From assembly GCA_003279565.1 (NCBI GenBank), contig QCHN01000004.1, positions 62,001 to 126,000 on the forward strand: 64,000 nucleotides of DNA, read 5' to 3'. Numbering within the stretch: position 1 is the first letter of the stretch; each line of letters begins with the position of its first letter. Below are positions 50,841 to 60,500 of the stretch, piece after piece. The stretch is from Prochlorococcus sp. AG-402-C09. GTDB lineage: Bacteria > Cyanobacteriota > Cyanobacteriia > PCC-6307 > Cyanobiaceae. Both the position numbers and the translations under genes were made by a program. Under the pieces are notes generated by a model. The model was given only the letters and a program-made list of their open reading frames with translations, searched no databases and had not been told where the DNA came from.

Positions 50841-51419
50841 GTGTCGCTTATTTCCCGTCTTCGTGCTGTCGTCGCTGGTGATGACTTTTTAGATAGTGAT
50901 TTTGATGAGCTCGATTACGAAACAAGTGAAGACTTTGAGAATTTCAATAGAGGTAACAAAGGAGGAAGTGGGGAGATGACAACCATCTCAAAGACCAACC
51001 CTTTTGATGGAAGGAGTGGTTTTACTTCTTCGAATGTCATTGGCATGCCTGGGATTTCGTCAAATGATTCTGAAGTTAGTTTAATGGAGCCTCGTAGTTT
51101 TGATGAAATGCCGAGAGTGATCCAAGCTTTGCGGGAGCGTAAAACAGTTATTTTAAATCTCACAATGATGGAGCCTGATCAGGCTCAAAGAGCAGTTGAT
51201 TTTGTTGCAGGTGGAACGTTTGCTATTGATGGGCATCAAGAAAGAGTGGGAGAAAGTATTTTCCTTTTTGCACCTTCTTGCGTAACGGTCACTAATTCAT
51301 TCCAAGAGGAAGCCTCCCCTTCAAGTATGAGTAATAAAGGTAATGAATTGATTTCGAAGGAAACCTCTCCTGCCCCAGAGCCTGCTTGGGGGGATACAAC
51401 TGTAGCGACAGCTCTTTGA
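50841..51419 (+). CDS. sepF: Cell division protein SepF
   Basis: A 192-residue SepF (Ylmf/Cdv2). The N-terminal amphipathic helix ([13 protein letters not shown]) would bind membrane, followed by an acidic linker; the conserved core is residues about 80-155 ([49 protein letters not shown]). It links FtsZ to the membrane. GTG start. Downstream of pipY by about 155 bp and 13 bp before proC. Confidence 0.95.
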   Translation: MSLISRLRAVVAGDDFLDSDFDELDYETSEDFENFNRGNKGGSGEMTTISKTNPFDGRSGFTSSNVIGMPGISSNDSEVSLMEPRSFDEMPRVIQALRERKTVILNLTMMEPDQAQRAVDFVAGGTFAIDGHQERVGESIFLFAPSCVTVTNSFQEEASPSSMSNKGNELISKETSPAPEPAWGDTTVATAL

Positions 51420-51432
51420 ATGATTAAATAGA

Positions 51433-52275
51433 TTGGAAATTTCTATTGGTATAATTGGCCTTGGCAGTATGGCTAAAGCTATCGTTTCACCTCTTTTGGA
51501 AAGAGGTGAATACCAACCTCAACATGTTTTAGGAATTGTTGGTAGTAGCTCAAGTATTGCACCCGCATTGAATGATCTTCCAAAGGAAGTAAAAGTCGTA
51601 TCCAGTGAAGATTCTTTGTCTAGAGAAGTATGGAAGGCACCTTTGAAAATATTGGCTGTAAAACCTCAACAATTCAGTAAAATCAGAGAATCTGTCTCGT
51701 CAATACAATCGACAGATCACTTTTCTAAACCATTATTAATTTCAGTTTTAGCTGGAATAACATTGAAAAGTCTTAAGAAAGCTTTCCCTGGGCACACATG
51801 TGTAAGAGCAGTCCCAAACACCCCTTCTCTCGTCGGTCAAGGGCTTACTGGTCTAGCCTGGGAGGATGATATAACTATGGATCAAAAGAAAGTAGTTAGA
51901 AAGATTTTTGAACCTATTAGTGAAATTTACGAGTTAGAGGAACAAAAGCTTGATTCCTTTTTGGCTTTAACTTCTTCGGGGCCTGCATATATAGCTTTAG
52001 TGGTTGAAGCAATGGCTGATGGGGCTGTAGCTGCAGGATTACCACGACACTTATCCAATAAATTAGCTCACAAAACCCTTTCAGGCACTGCATCTCTATT
52101 AAGAGAAAAGAGCTTGCATCCTGCTGAACTTAAAGATATGGTTGCCTCTCCCGCAGGCACTACAATCAGTGCTCTTCGGCACCTTGAACTTGCGGGCTTG
52201 AGATCCGCCTTAATTGAAGCAGTTGTTTTGGCAGCTCAGAAGAGTCGTCAATTGGCTGAAGAGGTTTCGAGTTAG
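51433..52275 (+). CDS. proC: Pyrroline-5-carboxylate reductase
   Basis: A 280-residue enzyme for the last step of proline synthesis. N-terminal NAD(P)-binding motif IGIIGLGSMAKAIVSPLLERG; central VRAVPNTPSLVGQGLTGLA; C-terminal signature SPAGTTISALRHLELAGLRSALIEAV. TTG start at 51433. The last 110 bp overlap the 3' end of the convergent glycosyltransferase gene. Confidence 0.95.
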   Translation: MEISIGIIGLGSMAKAIVSPLLERGEYQPQHVLGIVGSSSSIAPALNDLPKEVKVVSSEDSLSREVWKAPLKILAVKPQQFSKIRESVSSIQSTDHFSKPLLISVLAGITLKSLKKAFPGHTCVRAVPNTPSLVGQGLTGLAWEDDITMDQKKVVRKIFEPISEIYELEEQKLDSFLALTSSGPAYIALVVEAMADGAVAAGLPRHLSNKLAHKTLSGTASLLREKSLHPAELKDMVASPAGTTISALRHLELAGLRSALIEAVVLAAQKSRQLAEEVSS

Positions 52276-53440
52276 ATGACCTAAGAACGCTTGCATAAAG
52301 ATTTTCAAGTGAGTCAATATTTTGTTGAAGTGTATATTTTTCTTCTACTCTCAAGCGAGCACGTCTACCTAATTCGTGGGTCAGTACTGGTTGATCGCGC
52401 AAAACAGGTAAAAGTGTCCTTAATTGAGAAGTAACCCCCTCAGTGTTAAGTATTATTCCTGCTCCATTTTTAAGCACTTCTCCGTCTGCCCCAGCATCTG
52501 TGGCGACGCATGCTGTTCCAGTTGCCATGGCCTCGAGCAAGGCGATAGATAGTCCCTCTACAAGACTTGGAAGCAAAAAAACCTCAGCTATTTGAAGAAG
52601 AGCGACTCTTTTATTTTGATCGGCTTCGTATCCCCACCAAACCACATTATCTTCTTTATTGAAGATTGAATGATTTTCGAGTGTTGGTCTTAGTGGCCCA
52701 TCACCTACTATTACTAGTCGACATCCTTTTGGCTGGATAAATCGCCATGCTCGAAGTAAAGCTTCAACATTTTTTTCAGAAGCTATTCTACCCATGTATA
52801 TAAATATTCTCTCAGAACCGAGCTTCTCTCTTATTTCAAGTTGAAGCTGATTTTGTGAATTACTTGGTTTAAGGGGATTCCATTTCTTTATATCAATGCC
52901 ATTAGGGATTACTTCGAGTCGCTTCTCTTTTACTCCTAGTTTTGCGAGAACTTCTGCTTGCAGATCTGAAAAAACAATTACTTTGTCATACTTAGCTAAT
53001 GATGGAGCATAAAGTTGGTAGGTAAGTTGCTGTGTATTGGCAGTAAGATTTCTGAGTTTTGAATCGAAAGCTGGGTGAAAAGTTGCGATTAAGGGTAAAT
53101 CAAGTTGATGACAAAGCTCAGGTAGTCGAAAATCTAATGGAGAAAGAGTCAGACTTGCATGGACTAAATCAGGTTTAAGTCTTGAGAGAGATTCTCTAAG
53201 CTCTCTTTGAGCATTTAAAGAAGGGATTGTGTAAACCTGAGATTTAATTAAATAAGGAAGACTTACATCAGGATCATTTGCTAGTAGGGAAGTTTTGTTA
53301 TTCCCATCTCTCATTGGGTTATCAAAGTGAATAAAACTTGTTTGATGTCCTCTTTCTCTAAGCTCTTCAGTTGTGGTAAGCCCGTAACAGACGTTCCCGC
53401 AAAAAGGTGTTTTTTTGCCTAGCCAGGCGATATGGGTCAA
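52166..53440 (-). CDS. GT4-family glycosyltransferase
   Basis: A 424-residue glycosyltransferase of the GT-B fold. The acceptor half has FHPAFDSKLR and VIPNGIDIKKWNP; the donor half has YMGRIASEKNVEALLRAW, VIVGDGPLRPTLE and the E-x7-E motif EGLSIALLEAMATGTACVATD. Likely makes a glycolipid or cell-surface polysaccharide; the SqdX-like sulfolipid type is one option but cannot be confirmed. The C-terminal 40 residues (PLQPIDDSSELPKQLLQL...) are encoded opposite proC and are probably a late extension. Confidence 0.85.
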   Translation of the reverse strand: MTHIAWLGKKTPFCGNVCYGLTTTEELRERGHQTSFIHFDNPMRDGNNKTSLLANDPDVSLPYLIKSQVYTIPSLNAQRELRESLSRLKPDLVHASLTLSPLDFRLPELCHQLDLPLIATFHPAFDSKLRNLTANTQQLTYQLYAPSLAKYDKVIVFSDLQAEVLAKLGVKEKRLEVIPNGIDIKKWNPLKPSNSQNQLQLEIREKLGSERIFIYMGRIASEKNVEALLRAWRFIQPKGCRLVIVGDGPLRPTLENHSIFNKEDNVVWWGYEADQNKRVALLQIAEVFLLPSLVEGLSIALLEAMATGTACVATDAGADGEVLKNGAGIILNTEGVTSQLRTLLPVLRDQPVLTHELGRRARLRVEEKYTLQQNIDSLENLYASVLRSSNSKPLQPIDDSSELPKQLLQLRRISSPQVQGAEEH

Positions 53441-53565
53441 ACTCTAAAAAAAACCGGTATTTCAAACTAGCAGCTATCCTAGAATTCTTCTCAAAACTAT
53501 TCTAATAGTTAAATAATTTATAAATAAAATTTTTTTAATTAATAACTCTTTTTAAATATACTTCC

Positions 53566-54366
53566 CTAATTAGTAATTATATCGTTACTAATTATTACCT
53601 CTCTCATCATTTGAAGAGATGTAATTCTTCTTTGTAAATGAGTTTCAATCCAGATTTCAACAATTTTTAGTAGTTTTAACCAGACATGTTTAGGGCCTAA
53701 TAATTTTCCGTCACTTTTAAAAGGTACTTTTTCTAGTAATAGTCTTTGTAGTAAAGCAAGTTCAGATGGATTAAGCTCAGTGCTAGCATTAGGCATTGTT
53801 CCAATAGCAAAACCTTCTTCAGGAATAAAGCTACACTTCCAGCTCCATTCTCCAATAGGAGGTGTCAGTTTGGATCCAGAATGACAGCAGTTTTGAAGTG
53901 GTAAGCAATATCCCCCTAGAGCTAATAAATGAATACAGGATTGAACGCTTATTGCTAAAGCCTCTAATGAATTAAATTGTGTTTTATGTAATTCATTTAA
54001 TCTATTTAAATGGATTAAAACTTGTTTAAGTAAATCTTTTTGAGGATCTTCATTGCCAACCATAATCATAATTAGCTCTGAAATCGCTTGCGCTGCTGAA
54101 AGTGTCTCGATGTTTTTCCCAAGGTTCCCATAACTTTTAATTATCTTTATTTGTGTAACTCGTCTAAGATCTTTTTTTCCGACTATGTGTAAATCTAAAA
54201 AATTAAAAGGTGATGTTGCTCCCAGCCTGCTTTTGGGTTTTCTTGCCCCTGGTATTGCAAGACGAGATATTCCATTTTCTTCGCTAAGTAGGGTTAAAAG
54301 CCTGTCATTTTCACCAAGAGGTCCAACTTTTAAAGACAGTCCTTTTATTCTTTGATTTAGATTCAT
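53566..54366 (-). CDS. recO: DNA repair protein RecO
   Basis: A 266-residue RecO. N-terminal OB domain: GLSLKVGPLGENDRLLTLLSEENGISRLAIPGARKPKSRLG. The C-terminal helical part contains a CC...C cluster (LQNCCHSGSKL ... WKCSF) in the place of the family's zinc site. Works with RecR in loading RecA. Starts with ATG; its start overlaps the deoC stop by one base, so the two are cotranscribed. Confidence 0.92.
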   Translation of the reverse strand: MNLNQRIKGLSLKVGPLGENDRLLTLLSEENGISRLAIPGARKPKSRLGATSPFNFLDLHIVGKKDLRRVTQIKIIKSYGNLGKNIETLSAAQAISELIMIMVGNEDPQKDLLKQVLIHLNRLNELHKTQFNSLEALAISVQSCIHLLALGGYCLPLQNCCHSGSKLTPPIGEWSWKCSFIPEEGFAIGTMPNASTELNPSELALLQRLLLEKVPFKSDGKLLGPKHVWLKLLKIVEIWIETHLQRRITSLQMMREVIISNDIITN

Positions 54367-55049
54367 TACTCCTTTTTCTTTTGTTCTTGGGAAATTTTAA
54401 ATCCAAAACTTGTTCCTATATATGTTGAACCTGCTTCAATAATTTCTATTGCTTGATCAAAAGTCTTAATACCTCCAACAGTTTTAATTGAGCAGCGATT
54501 TTTAACAATTTTAGAGACATTTTTAGTTTGATCCTTTGAGACAGATGGACCAAAACCATTACCTATTTGAATCCCAATTGCTCCCGCATCAATTAAAGCA
54601 TCTATTGCTATAGAAAGTTGTGATAAGTTTAAAAGTGTATTTGAATCAATTATTATTCTTACTGGAATACCAAGTTCACTTATTTGATTTATTTCCTCAG
54701 CAAATAGTTCTATCTTTCCTTCTTTTAATGCAAAATAGTTTGGAACTAGATCTAACTCTTCTGCTCCTTTCTCTATTGCATATTCGGCTTCTTTGAGTTT
54801 GTTAAAAGTTGGGATGAATCCAAAAGGGAATGCAATTACTGAGATTAATTTTGTAGTACTTTTACTACCTAAGCTTTCACGAGCAATTGGTAAATTGTAA
54901 AGACTCGTGCATAAACCTGCAAAGCCATTTTGCTTGGATGCATCACAAGCCTGAATAATCATTTCTTTGTTAAAATGAGGATTTAGGACTGCTTGATAAA
55001 TCACATTAGAAATATTGGCATGAGCTTCTTCAAAACTGTTTTTACTCAT
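54366..55049 (-). CDS. deoC: DeoC-family aldolase-like protein lacking the Schiff-base lysine
   Basis: A 227-residue TIM-barrel protein of the deoxyribose-phosphate aldolase family. The proton-relay Asp (EELDLVPNYFALKEG) and the second active-site Lys (SIKTVGGIKTFDQA) are kept. The Schiff-base Lys, normally in FIKTSTGFG, is replaced: the aligned stretch reads GIQIGNGFGPSV, with Gln at that site and the TSTG motif lost. Standard aldolase activity is therefore doubtful. Upstream is hpf, downstream recO, all on the minus strand with tight spacing. Confidence 0.85.
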   Translation of the reverse strand: MSKNSFEEAHANISNVIYQAVLNPHFNKEMIIQACDASKQNGFAGLCTSLYNLPIARESLGSKSTTKLISVIAFPFGFIPTFNKLKEAEYAIEKGAEELDLVPNYFALKEGKIELFAEEINQISELGIPVRIIIDSNTLLNLSQLSIAIDALIDAGAIGIQIGNGFGPSVSKDQTKNVSKIVKNRCSIKTVGGIKTFDQAIEIIEAGSTYIGTSFGFKISQEQKKKE

Positions 55050-55063
55050 TTGACTAGTCGTGT

Positions 55064-55648
55064 TTAAATTTTTTCTTGAATTACGCCATATCCTCCATGA
55101 TTTCTCTTGTATATGACTCGCAAAGCTGACCCTTCTTCCTCTCTAAATAAAAAGAAGTCATGATCAATTAAGTCTAATTGGACTCTTGCTTGCTCAATAG
55201 TCATAGGATCCATTTTAAAATATTTGCGTCTTACTCCTGGGCTAGGTAGATGCGGCTCTTTGCCTTCAATGAGAGAATTATCTGAGGAAGAAAAATTTTG
55301 AGTTTCTTCGATTTGGACTGATTTTGTTGATTGGTTATTATGAACATTATGACTGTTATGTCGCTCTTTATACTTACGTAATTGTCGTGCAAGTTTATTC
55401 GCTACGAGGTCAATGCTTGCATACAGATTTTCACTTCTTTCTTGGGCTCTTATCACTGTTCCGTTCGCAAAAACAGTTACCTCAGCTGTCTGTTGTGGTA
55501 CGCGAGGGTTTCGAGCAACTGATAGATGGACATCAGCTTCTTGCACCATTTCTTGGAAATTGTGAGTTGCTTTATCAATTTTTGTTTTGGTGTAATCACG
55601 AAGTGATGGAGTTAATTCAAGATTGCGTCCATGAATAAGAAGCTTCAT
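55064..55648 (-). CDS. hpf: Long-form ribosome hibernation factor (HPF/LrtA)
   Basis: A 194-residue light-repressed protein A/long HPF. The N-terminal RMF-like domain (LLIHGRNLELTPSLRDYTKTKIDKA) and the C-terminal dimerisation domain (RKYFKMDPMTIEQARVQLDLIDHDFFLFREEEG) flank a polar linker. It dimerises 70S ribosomes in the dark or under starvation. The start overlaps the divergent lipB start by 18 bp. deoC lies 15 bp downstream. Confidence 0.95.
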   Translation of the reverse strand: MKLLIHGRNLELTPSLRDYTKTKIDKATHNFQEMVQEADVHLSVARNPRVPQQTAEVTVFANGTVIRAQERSENLYASIDLVANKLARQLRKYKERHNSHNVHNNQSTKSVQIEETQNFSSSDNSLIEGKEPHLPSPGVRRKYFKMDPMTIEQARVQLDLIDHDFFLFREEEGSALRVIYKRNHGGYGVIQEKI

Positions 55649-56353
55649 TCTGTTTCGCCTGAATCAGGGCCTAATATCAACTTAGAGGTAACCCCTCAAC
55701 TTGCACAATCTTCTTCCGCTTTTCTTTTTGAACCTAAAAATATTGTGCCATTTGAGACCGCTTTAGGTTGGCAGAAGATTTTTCAGAAAAGCCTTATTGA
55801 GGAACCGTTCTCACCACAAGCAGTATGGTTGCTTGAACATTTTTCTTGTTTCACAATAGGTCGAGGTAGCGACAAAAAAAATTTGTTATTCGAAGAAAAT
55901 AAATCTCCTTTACCCGTTTTTAGTATTGAGAGAGGAGGTGAAGTCACGCATCATATGCCTGGGCAAGTTGTTGGATACCTGGCTTTAAATCTAAGTCTTC
56001 ACAAAAAAGATTTATCTTGGTATTTGAGAGAACTGGAACAAGTTCTTATTGATGTTCTTTATTTGTTGGGAATAGAGGGGAAGAGAATAGATGGCTTAAC
56101 AGGAGTTTGGTGTGAAGATAAAAAGGTTGGTTCAATAGGAATTGGATGCAAGAGATGGGTGACTCAGCATGGTTTCTCACTAAATGTAGATTGTGATCTT
56201 ATTGGTTTTGAGAACATAGTCCCCTGTGGACTGGATAAAGTCAAATTAGGTAGATTAAGTGATTGGATACCTGGCATCAAAGTCTGTGACGTTAAGCCTC
56301 TTTTAAGGGAATCTGTGAAAAGACGTTTTAAATTGAACTGGAGAAACAGATAA
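55631..56353 (+). CDS. lipB: Octanoyl (lipoyl) transferase LipB
   Basis: A 240-residue octanoyl-ACP:protein N-octanoyltransferase. Motifs: SIERGGEVTHHMPGQVVGYLALNL (binding loop), GSIGIGCKRWVTQHGFSLNV and catalytic Cys-Lys in VPCGLDKVKLG. Residues 1-30 are extra and variable; the real start could be later, but no later ATG exists. It supplies lipoate to E2 subunits such as pdhC in this window. Confidence 0.94.
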   Translation: MNKKLHSVSPESGPNINLEVTPQLAQSSSAFLFEPKNIVPFETALGWQKIFQKSLIEEPFSPQAVWLLEHFSCFTIGRGSDKKNLLFEENKSPLPVFSIERGGEVTHHMPGQVVGYLALNLSLHKKDLSWYLRELEQVLIDVLYLLGIEGKRIDGLTGVWCEDKKVGSIGIGCKRWVTQHGFSLNVDCDLIGFENIVPCGLDKVKLGRLSDWIPGIKVCDVKPLLRESVKRRFKLNWRNR

Positions 56354-56394
56354 ATTGAACTTTAAGGAATAAAAAAATAAAAATTATTTTTTCT

Positions 56395-58368
56395 ATGACC
56401 AAAACTAACTCACCAAAAAAAATATTTTCTTCTAGAGATGCTTTGGCTTTTTGGACCCCCAACAGAAAAGAGGAACAAGCAATTAATAGAAGACATCAAC
56501 TTGCGAAGATCACTCAAGTTGATGAGATTTGGGAACTATTAAAAGCACAGTTGGGTGATGTATTAGCGGTTGATTCTCCGCATACTTTCCACCCAGAAAG
56601 CTTTACATATGAAGAACTTGCAGAAAAGATTTCTAAAGCAGCATTGGCCTTTTCTCAGATGGGAGTAGAGCCTGATGATGTGGTCGCTCTTTTCTCTGAA
56701 AATAGTCCTAGATGGCTTATTGCAGATCAAGGTCTCATGCGCATAGGAGCAACAGACTCAGTTAGAGGTGCGACTGCTCCGCCAAGTGAGCTTAGATATA
56801 TTCTTAAGGATTCAAACGCGGTTGGATTAATTGTTCAAAACTCAGATGTCTTGGAGAGACTTTCGCTTAGTGATGATCAAAAAAATAATTTGAAATTTGT
56901 TCTTCAACTTGAGGGTAAAGCTTGCGAGGGCGTTTTTGAATGGGAGAGCTTTCTGAAGAAAGGATTGAATACAGAAAATGTAAGAAAACGAGAGGAAAAA
57001 ATTGAGAAGCAATCAAAAAGAATAGCAACTATTTTATATACATCGGGAACTACAGGTAAACCAAAAGGCGTTCCATTAACACACTCTAATTTATTACATC
57101 AAATCAGGTCTCTTGCTTGCGTAGCAAACCCTTATCCAGGAGCACCAGTGTTGAGTGTTTTGCCAATTTGGCATTCATATGAACGTAGTGCTGAATATTA
57201 TTTTTTTTCTTGTGGTTGTACTCAAACCTATACATCAATTAGGCATCTAAAGGAAGATCTGCCAAGGGTTATGCCAATAGTAATGGCAACAGTTCCAAGA
57301 CTTTGGGAGTCAATAAAATTAGGGTTTGAGGACGCTGTTGATAAAATGCCAAGGATTAGAAAGAGATTGATTAAAAGCGCAATTTCCAATAGTAAGGCAT
57401 ATAAATTGGCACGAAGAAAACTTTGTTTTTTAACAATTGATAGTGTTTCTAGTTTAGAACAAGCTATCTCTTTTATAGAGATTCTTTTACGGTACCCAAT
57501 TCATAGAATTTCCTCTATTTACTTATGGCCAAAAATCCTTACGAAGATTTGTGGGGGAAGATTGAGATTCCCAATTAGTGGTGGGGGTGCAATCGCTCCG
57601 CATGTTGATTCTTTCTTTGAAGCTTTAGGTGTTGAATTATTAGTTGGTTATGGATTGACGGAGACTAGTCCAGTCCTCACATGTAGAAGACCTTGGAGAA
57701 ATATTCGTGGGGGTGCAGGTCAACCTTTACCCGAGACAGAGATAAAGATTGTAGATCCAGAAACATTCCAAATAAAAAAGTTGCGTCAGAAAGGCTTGGT
57801 TCTTGCTCGTGGTCCTCAAATAATGTCTGGTTATTTAGGAAAACGATCTGAATCGAAAAAGGTTTTAGATGCTAGTGGCTGGTTTAATACTGGGGATTTA
57901 GGGATGTTGCTTCCTGATGGATCCTTAATACTGACTGGAAGAGCCAAAGATACGATTGTGCTGAGTAGTGGAGAAAATATTGAGCCTGGTCCTTTAGAGG
58001 AATGCTTGATTGCAAGTCCATTGATTGAGCAGGCGTTGCTATTGGGGCAAGATCAAAAACAACTTGCTGCTTTGATTGTTCCAAGAATTGATCAAGTCAA
58101 AGCATGGCTAGCAGAAATGGGTGTAAATTCACAAGCTGTTTTTGGGCTGTCCCCTGAAAATTATGAATTAAGACAAGCTTTAAGATTGGAAATGAATAAA
58201 GTTTTAGCAAATCGTCTCGCATCTAGAAGAGAAGAGAGATTGTTTTCAATTGCTTTAGTAGAGCCTTTTACAATAGAAAATGGCTTGTTGACGCAAACTC
58301 TTAAGCAAAAACGTGAAAAAATCATTCAACGTGATTTGAAACTTATAAATAAAATATATGGTTTGTAA
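56395..58368 (+). CDS. Long-chain acyl-CoA/acyl-ACP synthetase
   Basis: A 657-residue AMP-forming fatty-acid activating enzyme. The AMP-binding signature is ILYTSGTTGKPKGVPLTHSNLL; further motifs are VGYGLTETSPVLTCRRP, GWFNTGDLGMLLPDGSLILTGRAKDTIVLSSGENIEP. Cyanobacterial members (Aas) recycle free fatty acids onto acyl carrier protein. ATG at 56395, about 40 bp after lipB. Possibly the same transcript. Confidence 0.9.
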   Translation: MTKTNSPKKIFSSRDALAFWTPNRKEEQAINRRHQLAKITQVDEIWELLKAQLGDVLAVDSPHTFHPESFTYEELAEKISKAALAFSQMGVEPDDVVALFSENSPRWLIADQGLMRIGATDSVRGATAPPSELRYILKDSNAVGLIVQNSDVLERLSLSDDQKNNLKFVLQLEGKACEGVFEWESFLKKGLNTENVRKREEKIEKQSKRIATILYTSGTTGKPKGVPLTHSNLLHQIRSLACVANPYPGAPVLSVLPIWHSYERSAEYYFFSCGCTQTYTSIRHLKEDLPRVMPIVMATVPRLWESIKLGFEDAVDKMPRIRKRLIKSAISNSKAYKLARRKLCFLTIDSVSSLEQAISFIEILLRYPIHRISSIYLWPKILTKICGGRLRFPISGGGAIAPHVDSFFEALGVELLVGYGLTETSPVLTCRRPWRNIRGGAGQPLPETEIKIVDPETFQIKKLRQKGLVLARGPQIMSGYLGKRSESKKVLDASGWFNTGDLGMLLPDGSLILTGRAKDTIVLSSGENIEPGPLEECLIASPLIEQALLLGQDQKQLAALIVPRIDQVKAWLAEMGVNSQAVFGLSPENYELRQALRLEMNKVLANRLASRREERLFSIALVEPFTIENGLLTQTLKQKREKIIQRDLKLINKIYGL

Positions 58369-58448
58369 TTTGTTTGTTTGGCCAATTAAATTGACCAATA
58401 CTATCTTTTGCTGAGAGCCTATGAATCAAATCATTATTTATTGCTCAG

Positions 58449-58883
58449 GTGGACTCAATTTCTATAAAACGTTCAATAACGGTCAGAGCAGTTGTAACAC
58501 CTTCATGGAAAGAAGAAGCTGAGCGTGAATTAAGTAATGCAATATCAGCAATAGATCAGCAACTTGGTGAATTAGAAAAAGAAGGTCAACAAATTGTTGA
58601 TGGTATTAGAAGGCAGAGCTCTAATCCTCTTGATCCAAGAGTTCAAGAACAAGTCGAGCAAGTTCAGAGCCAAGTTGCTTCCAAGAGATCAGAATTTGAA
58701 GAACAAAAAAGGAATCTTCTGTTACAGCAATCTCAAGTTCGTGAGTTGGATATGGAACAAATCGTTGAGCAAGGACAAATTGACAGTTTTTGCGATTTAA
58801 AAGTTGGCGATAACTTAGTCAGTAAAATGGGTGTGAGTATTTTGGTTAGAGATGGTTTAGTAGAGGCAATTGATCAAGATTGA
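58449..58883 (+). CDS. YlqD-like coiled-coil protein
   Basis: A 144-residue soluble protein with an N-terminal beta segment (SIKRSITVRAVVTPSWKEE), a long coiled coil (about residues 25-100) and a C-terminal small beta domain (LKVGDNLVSKMGVSILVRDGLVEAI). This fits the YlqD family of unknown function conserved in cyanobacteria. GTG start at 58449. Sits between the acyl synthetase and pdhC. Confidence 0.75.
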   Translation: MDSISIKRSITVRAVVTPSWKEEAERELSNAISAIDQQLGELEKEGQQIVDGIRRQSSNPLDPRVQEQVEQVQSQVASKRSEFEEQKRNLLLQQSQVRELDMEQIVEQGQIDSFCDLKVGDNLVSKMGVSILVRDGLVEAIDQD

Positions 58884-59074
58884 AATTCGGTCGAACTACA
58901 ATTTATCCAATAGGGAATTTTTGATATTAAGAAGAAATCCACATAAAAAAAACTATCGTTGTAAGGACAGTCATGTAGAACTAACATTGGTATGTATTGA
59001 TACTTCCAAAGCTTCTAGATAGAAAATTTTGAAGCCTTGCCACAAACTCTCCATAAAGGAAATAGGAACAAATT

Positions 59075-60448
59075 ATGGCCACTCATGACATCTTTATGCC
59101 TGCTTTAAGTTCAACAATGACTGAGGGTAAAATAGTTGAATGGCTAAAAAAACCTGGAGATAAAGTTGAAAGAGGTGAGTCAGTGTTAGTGGTTGAGTCG
59201 GATAAAGCTGATATGGATGTTGAGTCTTTTCAAGACGGCTTTCTTGCTTCGATTGTGATGCCTGCTGGCAGCTCTGCACCTGTCGGAGAGACAATTGGAT
59301 TGATTGTTGAAACAGCAGATGAGATCGCTGCGGCCCAAGCCAATGCACCTTCCACAGCATCTCAATCAACAAGTCAACTCAAAGCGAGTTCATCTACTCA
59401 AGTCCAAGAAAAAGAAGCCTCCGTTGATTCTCCTAAAGCAACAGAAGTAAAAAAGGAACCTTCTGTACCTCTTGTCCCTGATTCCTCTACAAGCCAGCCT
59501 GAGTTTTTAAATGATGGTCGAATTGTCGCTTCTCCAAGGGCCAAAAAGCTTGCATCTCAAATGGGGGTTAATTTAGCCAATGTAAGGGGTTCAGGACCTC
59601 ATGGACGGATACAAGCTGAGGATGTTCAAAGTGCAAAAGGCCAGCCTATAAGCGTTCCTTGGATTGCTGAAAGCAATGCTCCAGCCAATATTGTTTCTGA
59701 CATACTTCCTCGCGTAGAAAAAAAATCTGTTGACTCTGATAAACCTCCTGCCGCAGGAAAAAGTTTTGGATCTAGAGGGGAAACAATTGCATTTAATACT
59801 CTTCAACAAGCTGTAAACAGAAATATGGAGGAAAGCTTAAATACTCCTTGTTTCAGAGTCGGATATTCAATACTTACTGATGAATTGGATTCTTTTTATA
59901 AACAAGTAAAGCCTAATGGTGTAACCATGACAGCTTTGCTTGTTAAAGCGGTTGGCTTGACTCTTGCTAGGCATCCGCAGGTGAATGCTGCTTTTAGTTC
60001 TGAAGGGATTGCCTATCCTTCACAAATAAATGTAGCCGTTGCCGTTGCAATGGAGGATGGAGGGTTGATAACTCCTGTGCTGCAAAATGCTGACGAGACC
60101 AGTCTTGCTGATTTATCCCTACAATGGGCAGATCTTGTTAGGCGTGCGAGGAATAAGCAATTAGAACCTCAAGAATATAGCAGCGGTACGTTTACACTCT
60201 CTAATCTAGGTATGTTTGGTGTGGATCGTTTTGATGCAATTCTGCCTCCAGGGACAGGAGCAATTTTAGCTGTAGGAGCTTCCTTGCCTAAGGTCGTTGC
60301 TTCTAAAGATGGTTCAATTTCAATCAAAAAGCAGATGCAAGTAAATCTTACCGCTGATCATAGAGTGATCTATGGGGCTGATGGAGCACTATTCCTGAAG
60401 GATTTGTCTTATTTAATCGAAAAAAATCCTCATAGCCTCTCATCTTGA
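59075..60448 (+). CDS. pdhC: Pyruvate dehydrogenase E2 (dihydrolipoamide acetyltransferase)
   Basis: A 457-residue E2. Lipoyl domain at residues 1-78 with the lipoyl Lys in VVESDKADMDVES; a Ser/Thr/Ala-rich linker; peripheral subunit-binding domain (ASPRAKKLASQMGVNLANVRG, about 155-195); and a catalytic domain ending TADHRVIYGADGALFL. The DHRxxYGAD form rather than DHRxxDG is typical of the cyanobacterial/plastid E2. ATG after a clear AAGGAAATAGG ribosome-binding region. LipB in this window provides its cofactor precursor. Confidence 0.96.
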   Translation: MATHDIFMPALSSTMTEGKIVEWLKKPGDKVERGESVLVVESDKADMDVESFQDGFLASIVMPAGSSAPVGETIGLIVETADEIAAAQANAPSTASQSTSQLKASSSTQVQEKEASVDSPKATEVKKEPSVPLVPDSSTSQPEFLNDGRIVASPRAKKLASQMGVNLANVRGSGPHGRIQAEDVQSAKGQPISVPWIAESNAPANIVSDILPRVEKKSVDSDKPPAAGKSFGSRGETIAFNTLQQAVNRNMEESLNTPCFRVGYSILTDELDSFYKQVKPNGVTMTALLVKAVGLTLARHPQVNAAFSSEGIAYPSQINVAVAVAMEDGGLITPVLQNADETSLADLSLQWADLVRRARNKQLEPQEYSSGTFTLSNLGMFGVDRFDAILPPGTGAILAVGASLPKVVASKDGSISIKKQMQVNLTADHRVIYGADGALFLKDLSYLIEKNPHSLSS

Positions 60449-60500
60449 GATTTAATAAGTCGAACTACAAGTGATTTTTTTATTTTTAAACTGATTTGAT

